Assembly: GCA_027306995.1 (NCBI GenBank)
Contig: DAHUXS010000021.1
Location: 124,001-188,000, forward strand
Length of the DNA stretch: 64,000 bases
From: Lysobacter sp.
GTDB lineage: Bacteria; Pseudomonadota; Gammaproteobacteria; Xanthomonadales; Xanthomonadaceae
Direction: 5' to 3'
The notes under the pieces are model-generated. The model did no database searches. It was not told the origin of the DNA and saw only the letters and a program-made list of their open reading frames with translations. The translations under genes and the position numbers were made by a program. Below are positions 54,552-61,736 of the stretch, in pieces (the first letter of the stretch is position 1; each line of letters begins with the position of its first letter).

Positions 54552-55210
54552 TAGTGGTTTTCTGCGGCGATTTGGCGCAATGCCTGCTCGAACACTTCTA
54601 CCGGCTGCCCGCCGGAGATCAGGTGCTTGCGATCGACGATGACCGCCGGCACGCCCTGGATGCCGTTGCCGGTCCAGAAGCGTTCCGCTTCGCGCACCGC
54701 AGCCGCGTATTCGTTCGAGGCAAGGATCGATCGCGCTTCCACGCCCGCCAAGCCGACGCTTTCGGCGACACCCACCAACACTTCGTGGTCGGAGATGTTC
54801 CGGCCTTCGCTGAAATAGGCGCGGAACAACGCACGCTCGAGTTCGGACTGATGGCCGGCGGTTTCCGCCCAGCGCACCAGGCGGTGCGCATCGAAGGTGT
54901 TGTAGATGCGGCTGCGCGCGTCCATGTCGAAGGTGAAACCGAGCGCCGCGCCGCGCTGGCGGATCGCTTCCTGGCTTTCGGTGAATTGCGCGCGCGACAT
55001 CCCGTACTTCTGTTGCAGGTGCTCGAAGATGTCCTGGCCTTCCGGACCGAGTTGGGGATTGAGCTCGAATGGCTCGAAATGCAGTTCGGCCTGCACCACG
55101 CCATCGAGCCGCGCCAGCGCCTGCGACAGCGATGCCAATCCGATCGCGCACCACGGGCAGACCACGTCGGCGACGAAATCAATGCGGAGGGGAGTGGGGG
55201 CGTTGGTCAT
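54551..55210 (-). CDS. DsbA-family oxidoreductase, FrnE-like
   Basis: A 219-residue thioredoxin-fold protein with the active site CPWC (Cys18 and Cys21, in ADVVCPWCAIG) and a helical insertion, and cis-Pro in GVPAVIVD. It lacks a signal peptide, so it acts in the cytoplasm, as FrnE/2-hydroxychromene-isomerase-like members do; a role in oxidative stress is known for Deinococcus FrnE. Its gene is on the same strand just upstream of the nrdA promoter region, so nrdA transcription starts immediately after its stop. Confidence 0.88.
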   Translation of the reverse strand: MTNAPTPLRIDFVADVVCPWCAIGLASLSQALARLDGVVQAELHFEPFELNPQLGPEGQDIFEHLQQKYGMSRAQFTESQEAIRQRGAALGFTFDMDARSRIYNTFDAHRLVRWAETAGHQSELERALFRAYFSEGRNISDHEVLVGVAESVGLAGVEARSILASNEYAAAVREAERFWTGNGIQGVPAVIVDRKHLISGGQPVEVFEQALRQIAAENH

Positions 55211-55318
55211 GGGGCTTGGCTCGCTGCGGATTTCCGCATCCTACGCCGACGTGGGAAGTCGTGTCGGAATCCCGGATCTGATTCGACCGCAAGAATCGGA
55301 GTTCGTGACGGCGAACCG

Positions 55319-56059
55319 ATGACTAACCTCATGTCCCGCATGGACGAGCAGGAGCAAGCGGTGAAACCCGGAATCGAAACACGCGACTGGACCGGCATCG
55401 GGCATGGGCTCGACGCACGCGGACATGCCGTATTGCCCGGTGTGTTGACGGAAGGCCGATGCCGCGAACTCGCAGCACTCTATCCGCTGGAGACCGGCTA
55501 TCGCTCGCGGGTAGTGATGGCACGCCATGGCTTCGGGCGCGGCGAATACAAGTATTTCGCGTATCCGTTGCCGCCATTGCTCGATCAGCTGCGCCATGCG
55601 TTGTATCCGCGGCTCGCGACAATCGCCAATCGCTGGAATCGCCAGTTGGGCATCGACACGCAATACCCGGACGAACTGGCGACATTCCTGCAACGCTGCC
55701 ATCAGGCTGGCCAGACACGACCGACACCGCTGATCCTCCAATACGGCGAGGGCGACTACAACTGCCTGCATCAGGATCTGTACGGCGAGCATGTCTTCCC
55801 GTTGCAAGTCGCCATCCTGCTGTCGGAACCGGGCCGGGATTTCAGCGGTGGTGAATTCGTGATGACGGAGGTGTCCGGCAAGAGCCAGCGCGCCGATGTC
55901 GTTCCGATGCGCCAGGGCGATGCCGTCGTGTTCACCGTCAACCAACGGCCGACAACGGGGCGGCGTGGATTCCGCAAGGCCGCCATGCGACATGGCGTCA
56001 GCCGCATCCGCAGCGGTCGGCGACACACTGTCGGCTTGATCTTTCACGACGCGAAATGA
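55319..56059 (+). CDS. 2OG-Fe(II) oxygenase, Oxygenase-NA family
   Basis: A 246-residue dioxygenase of the DUF2086/COG3826 type, predicted from family studies to modify nucleic acids. Iron ligands are His151 and Asp153 (NCLHQDLYGEH) and His225 (AMRHGVSRI); Arg234/Arg235 (SGRRHTVGL) would bind 2-oxoglutarate. RVVMARHGFGRGEYKYFAYPLPP is strongly conserved in the family. Position ahead of Ogt suggests oxidative demethylation of alkylated bases. First of four ATGA-coupled genes; start choice between three ATGs at 55319, 55331 and 55340 is uncertain. Confidence 0.88.
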   Translation: MTNLMSRMDEQEQAVKPGIETRDWTGIGHGLDARGHAVLPGVLTEGRCRELAALYPLETGYRSRVVMARHGFGRGEYKYFAYPLPPLLDQLRHALYPRLATIANRWNRQLGIDTQYPDELATFLQRCHQAGQTRPTPLILQYGEGDYNCLHQDLYGEHVFPLQVAILLSEPGRDFSGGEFVMTEVSGKSQRADVVPMRQGDAVVFTVNQRPTTGRRGFRKAAMRHGVSRIRSGRRHTVGLIFHDAK

Positions 56060-56289
56060 GCGTGGCTTCCATGCGCCTGCCAATGACGCCAACCGAAGCG
56101 CGTTGCCTCATCGAATCCTGCTGCCAGGTGCTGGTCGATGCAGGCGCGGCGCAATGGGATGCCGCCGAAAACGGCGATGCCGAACTGCACATGGAGTCCG
56201 GCGAAATCTTCCGCTTCGGCGGATTGGGCGTGACACGGCTGGAACGATCTACCAATGCATTTCACCCATCGACGAGGAATGAACCATGA
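56056..56289 (+). CDS. Small protein of the alkylation-repair-like operon
   Basis: A 77-residue protein with no recognised family. It has a helical first half with a double cysteine (LIESCCQVLVDAG) and a short beta region (AELHMESGEIFRFGGLGVTRLE). It starts in the ATGA overlapping the oxygenase stop and its own stop overlaps the ogt start, so it is clearly part of the operon. Possible partner of the oxygenase; no function can be assigned. Confidence 0.6.
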   Translation: MSVASMRLPMTPTEARCLIESCCQVLVDAGAAQWDAAENGDAELHMESGEIFRFGGLGVTRLERSTNAFHPSTRNEP

Positions 56290-56837
56290 AACTGTTTCTG
56301 AGCCGCCTGGATTCACCGCTGGGCGAAATGCTGCTGGTGACGGACACCGACCAGGTCGTGCGTGCGCTAGATTTTTCCGATCACGAGGCCCGCATGCAGC
56401 GCGGCTTGCGCGATCACTACGGTGCGGCCGAGTTGACGGAAATTCCGGCCCCTTCCGGAATTTCGGATGCGCTGTCCCGGTACTTCAATGGCGAATTGGA
56501 TGCCGTAAACGCATTGAAGACGCGGACTTCGGGCTCGGAATTCCAGCGCCGGGTGTGGGAGGCATTGCGCCGGATTCCGGCAGGGACCACCACGACATAC
56601 GGAAAGCTGGCCAAGGAGCTGGGTTGCGATGATCCGCGTGCCGCCATCGACGTGGGAGCAGCGAATGGCGCCAACCCGATCGCGATCATCGTGCCCTGCC
56701 ATCGGGTCATCGCCAGTAATGGCGATCTGAAAGGCTATGCCTGGGGCCTGCATCGCAAGCGTTGGTTGCTGGAACACGAGAAGGCGATGACTTTCGCGGA
56801 AGAACAGCCGCGCACCGCCACATTGCCGGGGTTCTGA
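56286..56837 (+). CDS. ogt: Methylated-DNA-protein-cysteine methyltransferase
   Basis: Suicide repair protein that takes methyl groups from O6-methylguanine. The 183-residue protein has the C-terminal DNA-binding domain (FQRRVWEALRRIPAGTTTTYGKLAKELG) and the acceptor Cys138 in IIVPCHRVI, followed by the Gly loop LKGYAWGLHRKRWLLEHE. The Asn in ANGANPIAII supports the hinge. It lies between two Oxygenase-NA paralogues with 4-base overlap at both ends. Confidence 0.94.
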   Translation: MKLFLSRLDSPLGEMLLVTDTDQVVRALDFSDHEARMQRGLRDHYGAAELTEIPAPSGISDALSRYFNGELDAVNALKTRTSGSEFQRRVWEALRRIPAGTTTTYGKLAKELGCDDPRAAIDVGAANGANPIAIIVPCHRVIASNGDLKGYAWGLHRKRWLLEHEKAMTFAEEQPRTATLPGF

Positions 56838-57421
56838 TGGATCGTCTGGACTGGACAAGCATCGCCACCCAACTCGATGCGGAAGGATATGCACTGCTTC
56901 CCGGTTTGTTGGACGCGGGTCGTGCGCGCAACCTCGCCAGACGCATCACGACTGCGGACGGCGATCTTTCCTCGCCACTTGAGGCATGGCACAAGGAGCT
57001 CCATCGCCATCTGCCCGTCATCGCCAATCGCTGGAATGAACTCCTGGGCAGGGATGAGCGCTATTCCGTGGATCGGATGCGAGAACAGTGCCATCCGAAC
57101 CGGCTGGTTGAGGGAGATCACATTCCGTTGCACCAGCGCGAGGAGGAACGCGTATTCCCGCTGCAAATCGTCGCGCTGCTGTCCGAACCCGGGCAGGACT
57201 TTCGGGGTGGGGAGTTCGTGATGACAGAACGGCGCCCGCGAATGCAATCGCGCCCGATGGTATTGCCGCTGAAACTGGGTGATGCCGCCATCATCACCAC
57301 TGCCGAGCGTCCCTTCAAAGGCTTCGGCGGGTATTACCGAGTCAATCTCAAGCACGCCATCAGTCGCGTGCTTGGAGGCGAGCGCATCGGTCTCGAGTTG
57401 TCATTCCACGATGCGCTGTAG
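56837..57421 (+). CDS. Oxygenase-NA paralogue lacking the iron-binding Asp
   Basis: A 194-residue relative of the oxygenase 0.8 kb upstream: both share ANRWN, the FPLQ-x-x-LLSEPG block, GGEFVMTE and a final FHDA. The HxD motif has become His99-Gln-Arg101 (LHQREEERVF instead of LHQDLYGEHVF, one residue shorter), so the facial-triad Asp is missing, although the distal His173 (KHAISR) remains. The N-terminal half is also truncated relative to its sister. It may be a non-catalytic partner or have changed chemistry. Starts one base inside the ogt stop. Confidence 0.85.
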   Translation: MDRLDWTSIATQLDAEGYALLPGLLDAGRARNLARRITTADGDLSSPLEAWHKELHRHLPVIANRWNELLGRDERYSVDRMREQCHPNRLVEGDHIPLHQREEERVFPLQIVALLSEPGQDFRGGEFVMTERRPRMQSRPMVLPLKLGDAAIITTAERPFKGFGGYYRVNLKHAISRVLGGERIGLELSFHDAL

Positions 57422-57853
57422 CCGATCAAATGCTTCCTCGGTGCCCCGCATCCGCTCTGCGCGGTCCTCCTGCCCATCGAGATAGGCGAGTTGTTCGCTA
57501 TAGGCCATGCGCGTGCCGCGCTTGGACGGGAAGAACTCGACCGTCACCAGTGATACCGACAGGCGTTTTGAGCCGAAACGGATGTCGTAGGCGAAGACGA
57601 TCCGCTGGCCCTCGACGATATCGAAGAAGAAGCTGTCGACTCGCTCGATGTCACCATTCGCCGCGGTGGCTTCGTAAACCTCGTGGCCATGCACGCGAAA
57701 ATCCAGGCGATGCTCTCGGGTGTTGTCGGGGTGACAATTCGACCACTTCATCCGCGCATCGGGATCGGCCCAGGCCGCAAACACTTCATCGGGCGTGGCC
57801 GAGAACTCGCGTTCGATCACGAAATCGGTATGCAGCGTCGGAATCGCGGTCAT
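57401..57853 (-). CDS. SRPBCC/AHSA1 domain protein
   Basis: A 150-residue single-domain protein of the START/AHSA1 type: FVIEREFSATPDEVFAAWADPDARMKW at the N terminus, DSFFFDIVEGQRIVFAYDI, and a C-terminal helix (RMRGTEEAFDRLQRIVE). These bind hydrophobic ligands and are often encoded after an ArsR repressor in the same operon, as here (4-bp overlap). Convergent, with 21-base overlap, on the oxygenase paralogue. Confidence 0.9.
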   Translation of the reverse strand: MTAIPTLHTDFVIEREFSATPDEVFAAWADPDARMKWSNCHPDNTREHRLDFRVHGHEVYEATAANGDIERVDSFFFDIVEGQRIVFAYDIRFGSKRLSVSLVTVEFFPSKRGTRMAYSEQLAYLDGQEDRAERMRGTEEAFDRLQRIVE

Positions 57854-58197
57854 GGGCCTTGCCTCTTCGATTTCGCGGCGAGATGCAGTTCCAGTCGGTC
57901 AAATTGCGTGTTCAACATCTTCTTGTGACGTGCCAGCCATGTATCCATCGCGCGAATCGCCTTTGGCTCGACCGCGTACATGCGCACGCGCCCGGTTTTC
58001 TCCGAGACCACGAATCCGCTCTGCTCCAGCACGGCGAGATGCTTGACTGCGGAGGGCAGGGCGATGCCGAGCGGTTCCGCCAGTTCCGATGCCGATGCGG
58101 TGCCGCGACCGAGGCGGTCGAGCATGCTGCGGCGATGTCCATCCGACAGCGCGAAGAACATGCGATCGAGACGCTCCGATTGCGCGCTGGCCTGCAT
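57850..58197 (-). CDS. ArsR-family transcriptional repressor
   Basis: A 115-residue winged-helix protein (MFFALSDGHRRSMLDRL, then ASELAEPLGIALPSAVKHLAVLEQSGFVVSEKTGRVRMYAVEP) typical of the ArsR group that accompanies SRPBCC genes. It has no ArsR-type metal cysteines, so a small organic inducer is likely. ATG 58197 lies 1 base after the GST stop. It probably binds the inverted repeat at 58898-58923. Confidence 0.9.
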   Translation of the reverse strand: MQASAQSERLDRMFFALSDGHRRSMLDRLGRGTASASELAEPLGIALPSAVKHLAVLEQSGFVVSEKTGRVRMYAVEPKAIRAMDTWLARHKKMLNTQFDRLELHLAAKSKRQGP

Positions 58198-58198
58198 C

Positions 58199-58888
58199 TC
58201 AAACCTCGGCTGGATCGAAATAACGGCGCGACAATCCGGCACGACCCGGATAGAACTTGAACCAGTCGCGAGACTGGTCGATGGTCGCAGCAACCGCAGG
58301 ATGATCCATCAATCGTTCCAGGTACGCCGACAGATGGGCATGTTCCGGGGAGAGCGGGACATAGGTGACGGCATAGAACAAGGCAGGCGCCGCCGAGCAA
58401 TCGGCCATGCTGAAAGCGTCTCCAGCCATCCACGTGCGCCCGGCGAGGTGGCGTTCAAGGATCGCATAGCTGCGCTCCAACAGATCGCTGGCCCGGGCGA
58501 TGGTGTCCGGGTCGCGTTTGTCTTCTGCTTTCAGCAGGTCAGCGGTATGTGCCTGCATCGGCGTCATCACGTACTGGTCGAAGAAGCGATCCCATAGCCG
58601 CACGTCGAGCGCGGAATCGAAATCATCGGGAATGAGTCGTACACCCTGTTGCGCGTGATGGCGCTGCAGGTATTCGATGATGATGCTGGTCTCCGGGACC
58701 GTGTGGCCGCCATCCACGAGCAGTGGCATCTTGCCGATCGGCCAGAGGGCGTAATAGGCGCTGCGCTGGGCGGAGTCCGCAAGATCGAGCAACTGCTTGC
58801 GGGCATCGATTCCGAGCGCATCGATCGCGATCGTGACCTTCCAGCAATAGGACGAGAGCGGGTGGTAGTGCAGGACGAGCTCGGACAT
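58199..58888 (-). CDS. Glutathione S-transferase
   Basis: A 229-residue GST-fold protein. The N-terminal thioredoxin-like domain (LVLHYHPLSSYCWKVTIAIDALGID, with the Ser-Ser-Tyr-Cys region as potential catalytic residue, and cis-Pro in GKMPLLVDGG, then ETSIIIEYL for glutathione binding) is followed by an alpha-helical C-terminal domain with MAGDAFSMADCSAAPAL. It is the first gene of the GST-ArsR-SRPBCC operon, probably for detoxification. Confidence 0.9.
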   Translation of the reverse strand: MSELVLHYHPLSSYCWKVTIAIDALGIDARKQLLDLADSAQRSAYYALWPIGKMPLLVDGGHTVPETSIIIEYLQRHHAQQGVRLIPDDFDSALDVRLWDRFFDQYVMTPMQAHTADLLKAEDKRDPDTIARASDLLERSYAILERHLAGRTWMAGDAFSMADCSAAPALFYAVTYVPLSPEHAHLSAYLERLMDHPAVAATIDQSRDWFKFYPGRAGLSRRYFDPAEV

Positions 58889-58897
58889 GGCGGCCTC

Positions 58898-58923
58898 AAT
58901 ACTTTCCGTATTGGGAAAGTATT
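58898..58923. promoter_or_regulatory. Operator of the GST-ArsR-SRPBCC operon
   Basis: Perfect inverted repeat of AATACTTTCC (58898-58907) and GGAAAGTATT (58914-58923) with a 6-base centre. It overlaps the -10 and lies 10 bases before the GST start codon, an ideal site for repression by the ArsR protein. Confidence 0.8.
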
Positions 58924-58947
58924 ATTCCCGACCAGGTGGATTGTCAA
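58919..58947 (-). promoter_or_regulatory. Sigma-70 promoter of the GST operon
   Basis: Minus strand: perfect TTGACA at 58947-58942, 17-base spacer, TAATAC at 58924-58919. The -35 overlaps the stop codon of the LysR gene next to it, and the -10 overlaps the inverted repeat. The very short leader leaves the repeat between start site and ATG. Confidence 0.8.
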
Positions 58948-59882
58948 GCGTGGACGGGCCGGGCATCAGCCATTGGTCCATCCATGCCGCGATCCCATTC
59001 CGGCGCTTCGCCGAAACGTTCGACCAGGAAATCCAGGAACATCCGCACCGACAGCGGCATCTGCTTGCGCGAGAGATACACGCCGTGGATTCCCATTTCA
59101 TCCAGCGTGTAATCCGGCAATACGGCGACCAACTCGCCGCTGCGCAACATCGGGGCGACCAGGTATGTCGGCAGGAAACCGATGCCGGCGCCTTCGCGCA
59201 CGGCCTGCGCGAGCAACGTCGCGTCGTTGCCGCTGATTGGCCCCTTGACCGCCACGCTGGTCGCCTGTCCATCCTTGTAGAGCTGCCACAAGCTGCGGCC
59301 GACATAGTGGTGGCTCAGGCAGGCGTGTGCGGCGAGATCCTGCGGTTCGCGCGGCGTGCCGCGTCGCACCAGGTATTCGGGAGATGCGCAGATCACCGAC
59401 CGACACACGCTGATGCGTCGCGAGATCAGGCCCGGTTCGAGTGCGCGTGCAATGCGGATGGCGACATCGACACGCTCTTCCACCAGATTCATGGCGCGAT
59501 CGGCGAGCACCACGTCGATCGATATGCCCGGATAGCGATGCACGAAATCGACGACTGCCGACGCCAGGTGGCTCAGGCCGAACGAGGTGCTGCAGGTGAC
59601 GCGGATCTGCCCGTGTGGCATGCCGTCGCTGTCGAGCGAATACTGCAATTCCTGGCCGATCGCAAGCATCCGCCGGCAATGTTCGAGTGCCTGTTCGCCG
59701 GCGGGCGTGAGGCTGATGCGGCGTGTCGTGCGGTGCAGGACGCGTGCGCCCAGCCATTCCTCGAGTGCGGAGAGATAGCGGGTCACCATGGCCCGGGACA
59801 TGTCGAGGGCGTCCGCTGCAGAGGTCAGGCTGCCGCGCTCGGCCACCTCCACGAACACCGTCATTGCAGTCATTCGATCCAT
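58944..59882 (-). CDS. LysR family transcriptional regulator
   Basis: A 312-residue regulator with the winged HTH (MTVFVEVAERGSLTSAADALDMSRAMVTRYLSALEEWLG) and C-terminal effector domain (QIRVTCSTSFGLSHLASAVVDFV). It is divergent from an exported metallo-hydrolase gene and probably controls it; a GCAA/TTGC repeat sits between them. Its stop overlaps the promoter of the GST operon. Confidence 0.93.
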   Translation of the reverse strand: MDRMTAMTVFVEVAERGSLTSAADALDMSRAMVTRYLSALEEWLGARVLHRTTRRISLTPAGEQALEHCRRMLAIGQELQYSLDSDGMPHGQIRVTCSTSFGLSHLASAVVDFVHRYPGISIDVVLADRAMNLVEERVDVAIRIARALEPGLISRRISVCRSVICASPEYLVRRGTPREPQDLAAHACLSHHYVGRSLWQLYKDGQATSVAVKGPISGNDATLLAQAVREGAGIGFLPTYLVAPMLRSGELVAVLPDYTLDEMGIHGVYLSRKQMPLSVRMFLDFLVERFGEAPEWDRGMDGPMADARPVHA

Positions 59883-59895
59883 TTGTTCGATTTAA

Positions 59896-59910
59896 GCAAC
59901 AATTATTTGC
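59896..59910. promoter_or_regulatory. Possible LysR site between regulator and MBL gene
   Basis: Short inverted repeat GCAA-N7-TTGC in an AT-rich patch just upstream of the LysR start (59882). A TATATT lies next to it on the minus strand. Size fits a LysR box, but the arms are only 4 bp. Confidence 0.35.
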
Positions 59911-59989
59911 AATATACACGGTTTTTCGGACTGATTCGCTCAACTATCGTGTCGGCACAGAAGTTCCCGTTATCGCCATGGAGATCGTC

Positions 59990-60910
59990 ATGTTCCGTTC
60001 CCTGCTCACCATCGCCTGCTCCGCCGCATTGGCTTTCGGCTTCACGGCTTGCGAGCGCAATTCCTCGGCGCCTGTTTCCGCATCCGCGCCACAGCCAGTC
60101 GCAGCCGCCCTGCAGACGCAGGTCTACAACCCGGGGGCGCAAGGCATCTTCCCGGTGACATCGGTGCTGGTCACGGGTCCGCGTGATGCGGTGCTTATCG
60201 ACGCGCAGTTCTCCACGGCCGATGCCGCCAAGCTGGTCGACATGATCAAGGCTTCGGGAAAGCACCTGACCACGATCTACATCAGCCACGGCGATCCCGA
60301 CTACTACTTCGGCCTGGAAACGCTGAAGGCGGCTTTCCCGGATGCCAGGATCGTCGCGACACCGCAAACCGTCGCGCATATCGAGCAAACGCGTGCAGGC
60401 AAGCTCGCTTATTGGTCGAAGCCGCTAGGCGCGGGTGCGCCGAAACAGACGATCGTGCCGGATGTGTTGCAAGGTGATCGCATCGATCTGGACGGACAGT
60501 CGTTGCAGATCATCGGACTGGATGGCGCGACACCCGATCGCACGTTTGTCTGGATTCCGTCGACGCGCACGGTGTTGGGCGGCATTCCGGCGATGGCTGG
60601 CGAGCATGTGTGGATGGCCGATACGCAGACGCCACAATCGCATGCCGACTGGCTGGCGACCCTGGATCGCATCGCCGCATTGAAGCCGCAGGCCGTGATT
60701 CCGGGTCATTTCGCCCCCGGTGCCCCGCAGAACCTGGAGGCGGTGAAATTCACTGGGGATTACATTCGCGCCTATGACGAGGAAGCGGCAAAGGCGAAGA
60801 ATTCCGCCGAACTTGTCGCGGCGATGCAAAAGCGCTATCCCAACCTGGCCGGTGAACAATCGCTGCAGTTGAGCGCGAAAGTCAGCAAGGGTGAAATGAA
60901 GTGGCCATGA
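59990..60910 (+). CDS. Exported MBL-fold metallo-hydrolase, variant metal motif
   Basis: A 306-residue lipoprotein-type protein (signal peptide ending FTAC, Cys21) with a metallo-beta-lactamase fold. The usual HxHxDH loop is replaced by His100-Gly-Asp102-Pro-Asp104-Tyr105 (ISHGDPDYYFG), so the first histidine and the acid remain but others are changed; VIPGHFAPG supplies a later His. This variant is, I believe, a known subgroup of unknown substrate. GGAG 6-7 bases upstream supports ATG 59990 over 59978. Probably regulated by the divergent LysR protein. Confidence 0.85.
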   Translation: MFRSLLTIACSAALAFGFTACERNSSAPVSASAPQPVAAALQTQVYNPGAQGIFPVTSVLVTGPRDAVLIDAQFSTADAAKLVDMIKASGKHLTTIYISHGDPDYYFGLETLKAAFPDARIVATPQTVAHIEQTRAGKLAYWSKPLGAGAPKQTIVPDVLQGDRIDLDGQSLQIIGLDGATPDRTFVWIPSTRTVLGGIPAMAGEHVWMADTQTPQSHADWLATLDRIAALKPQAVIPGHFAPGAPQNLEAVKFTGDYIRAYDEEAAKAKNSAELVAAMQKRYPNLAGEQSLQLSAKVSKGEMKWP

Positions 60911-60969
60911 CGGTTGCGCGATGATCCGATTGCGAGTGTCGGCGCGCCAGATGTCGCCCTGATCGACCT

Positions 60970-61188
60970 CTACTTTGCGCCATCTTCTTTTTGCGTCGTG
61001 CGGCGATGAATCCGAGGGCCGGCAGGCGCGGCAGCTTCCGGTTTCGGTTCCGGAACCGGTTCGATTGAAGGCGATGGCGGATCAGGATTCGTGCGCGCCA
61101 TGCGTTTGCGCGCGTCCTTCTCTTCCTGCTTGCGCTTCTTCTCCAGCTCGCGCAGTCGCTTTTCGAAGGGATAGTTGGGCTTGGCCAA
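60970..61188 (-). CDS. Small highly charged protein, unknown function
   Basis: A 72-residue Lys/Arg/Glu-rich protein (AKPNYPFEKRLRELEKKRKQEEKDARKRMAR), with a proline- and alanine-rich tail; resembles small conserved xanthomonad proteins with similar N termini. It starts with TTG, with GGAG 9 bases upstream. A gene 20 bases upstream on the same strand may be co-transcribed. No function can be inferred; nucleic-acid binding is plausible from charge. Confidence 0.6.
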   Translation of the reverse strand: MAKPNYPFEKRLRELEKKRKQEEKDARKRMARTNPDPPSPSIEPVPEPKPEAAAPAGPRIHRRTTQKEDGAK

Positions 61189-61207
61189 AACAGGGATCTC
61201 CGTTCGG

Positions 61208-61453
61208 TTACGAGCGATGACGCGATGGAGTGGGCCTGGCGGGTGCGGGTGACGAGGCTGCCGGGTCGATGTTGATCCGTTGCAGGGTACGGGTCGTGCC
61301 CAATACTTCGATCTTGCCGCCGGCATCGCGGAAGGCTTCCAGGTCTTTCGCGATCATCTCGTGGGTCAGCGGAGTGCGATCGCTGGCCTTGCGCGTGGTG
61401 AACAAGACGTCGGACGTTCTGCCCGCAGGGGGCGATTTATTGGTACGAGGCAT
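61208..61453 (-). CDS. Small protein, unknown function
   Basis: An 81-residue protein with a basic N terminus, a helical segment (LTHEMIAKDLEAFRDAGGKIEVLG) and a disordered Pro/Ala/Ser tail. ATG 61453 is preceded by AGGA at a good distance. Not recognised; coding status is supported mainly by the ribosome site and amino-acid composition. Confidence 0.5.
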   Translation of the reverse strand: MPRTNKSPPAGRTSDVLFTTRKASDRTPLTHEMIAKDLEAFRDAGGKIEVLGTTRTLQRINIDPAASSPAPARPTPSRHRS

Positions 61454-61616
61454 GCATGTCCTCATGCAAGTGCGGCGAGGAGGGTTTTGTCGTCACGTGC
61501 TGTCGTGCAAACGCTCCCGGAAGGGGGCGTCACTCTCGACAAAAAAGATGGTGGTGCGTGGAAGGGCCAGACAGGCGACGATCGAATGTGTCGGGCTGGG
61601 CGTGTAGACGCACAAT

Positions 61617-61635
61617 GCGTAGGAGCATCCTACGC
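61617..61635. other. Perfect hairpin upstream of the LytS gene
   Basis: GCGTAGGA, loop GCA, TCCTACGC: an 8-bp perfect stem in the 283-base gap between the small-protein gene and the LytS-like gene. There is no T-tract, so it is unlikely to be an intrinsic terminator; it could be an operator for the LytTR protein or a structured RNA. A TACACT further down (about 10 bases before the LytS ATG) looks like a weak -10. Confidence 0.4.
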
Positions 61636-61736
61636 GCATTTGCCCTGCCTTGCCGGGGTCCACTTCATCCCGCCTAAGTCTCCGTTCGTCCCAGCAACGG
61701 CATCGATGGCCTGTGGTGTGGCTACACTCGGTCGCG

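Noticed and set aside
51764..55318. Long plus-strand open frame antisense to nrdAB
   Set aside because: It reads through nrdAB antisense, the riboswitch and the DsbA gene. Only its last 740 bases (55319-56059) are a real gene.
56837..57421. Oxygenase paralogue as a pseudogene
   Set aside because: The frame is intact, translationally coupled and retains several conserved blocks, so it is kept as a gene with an altered active site.
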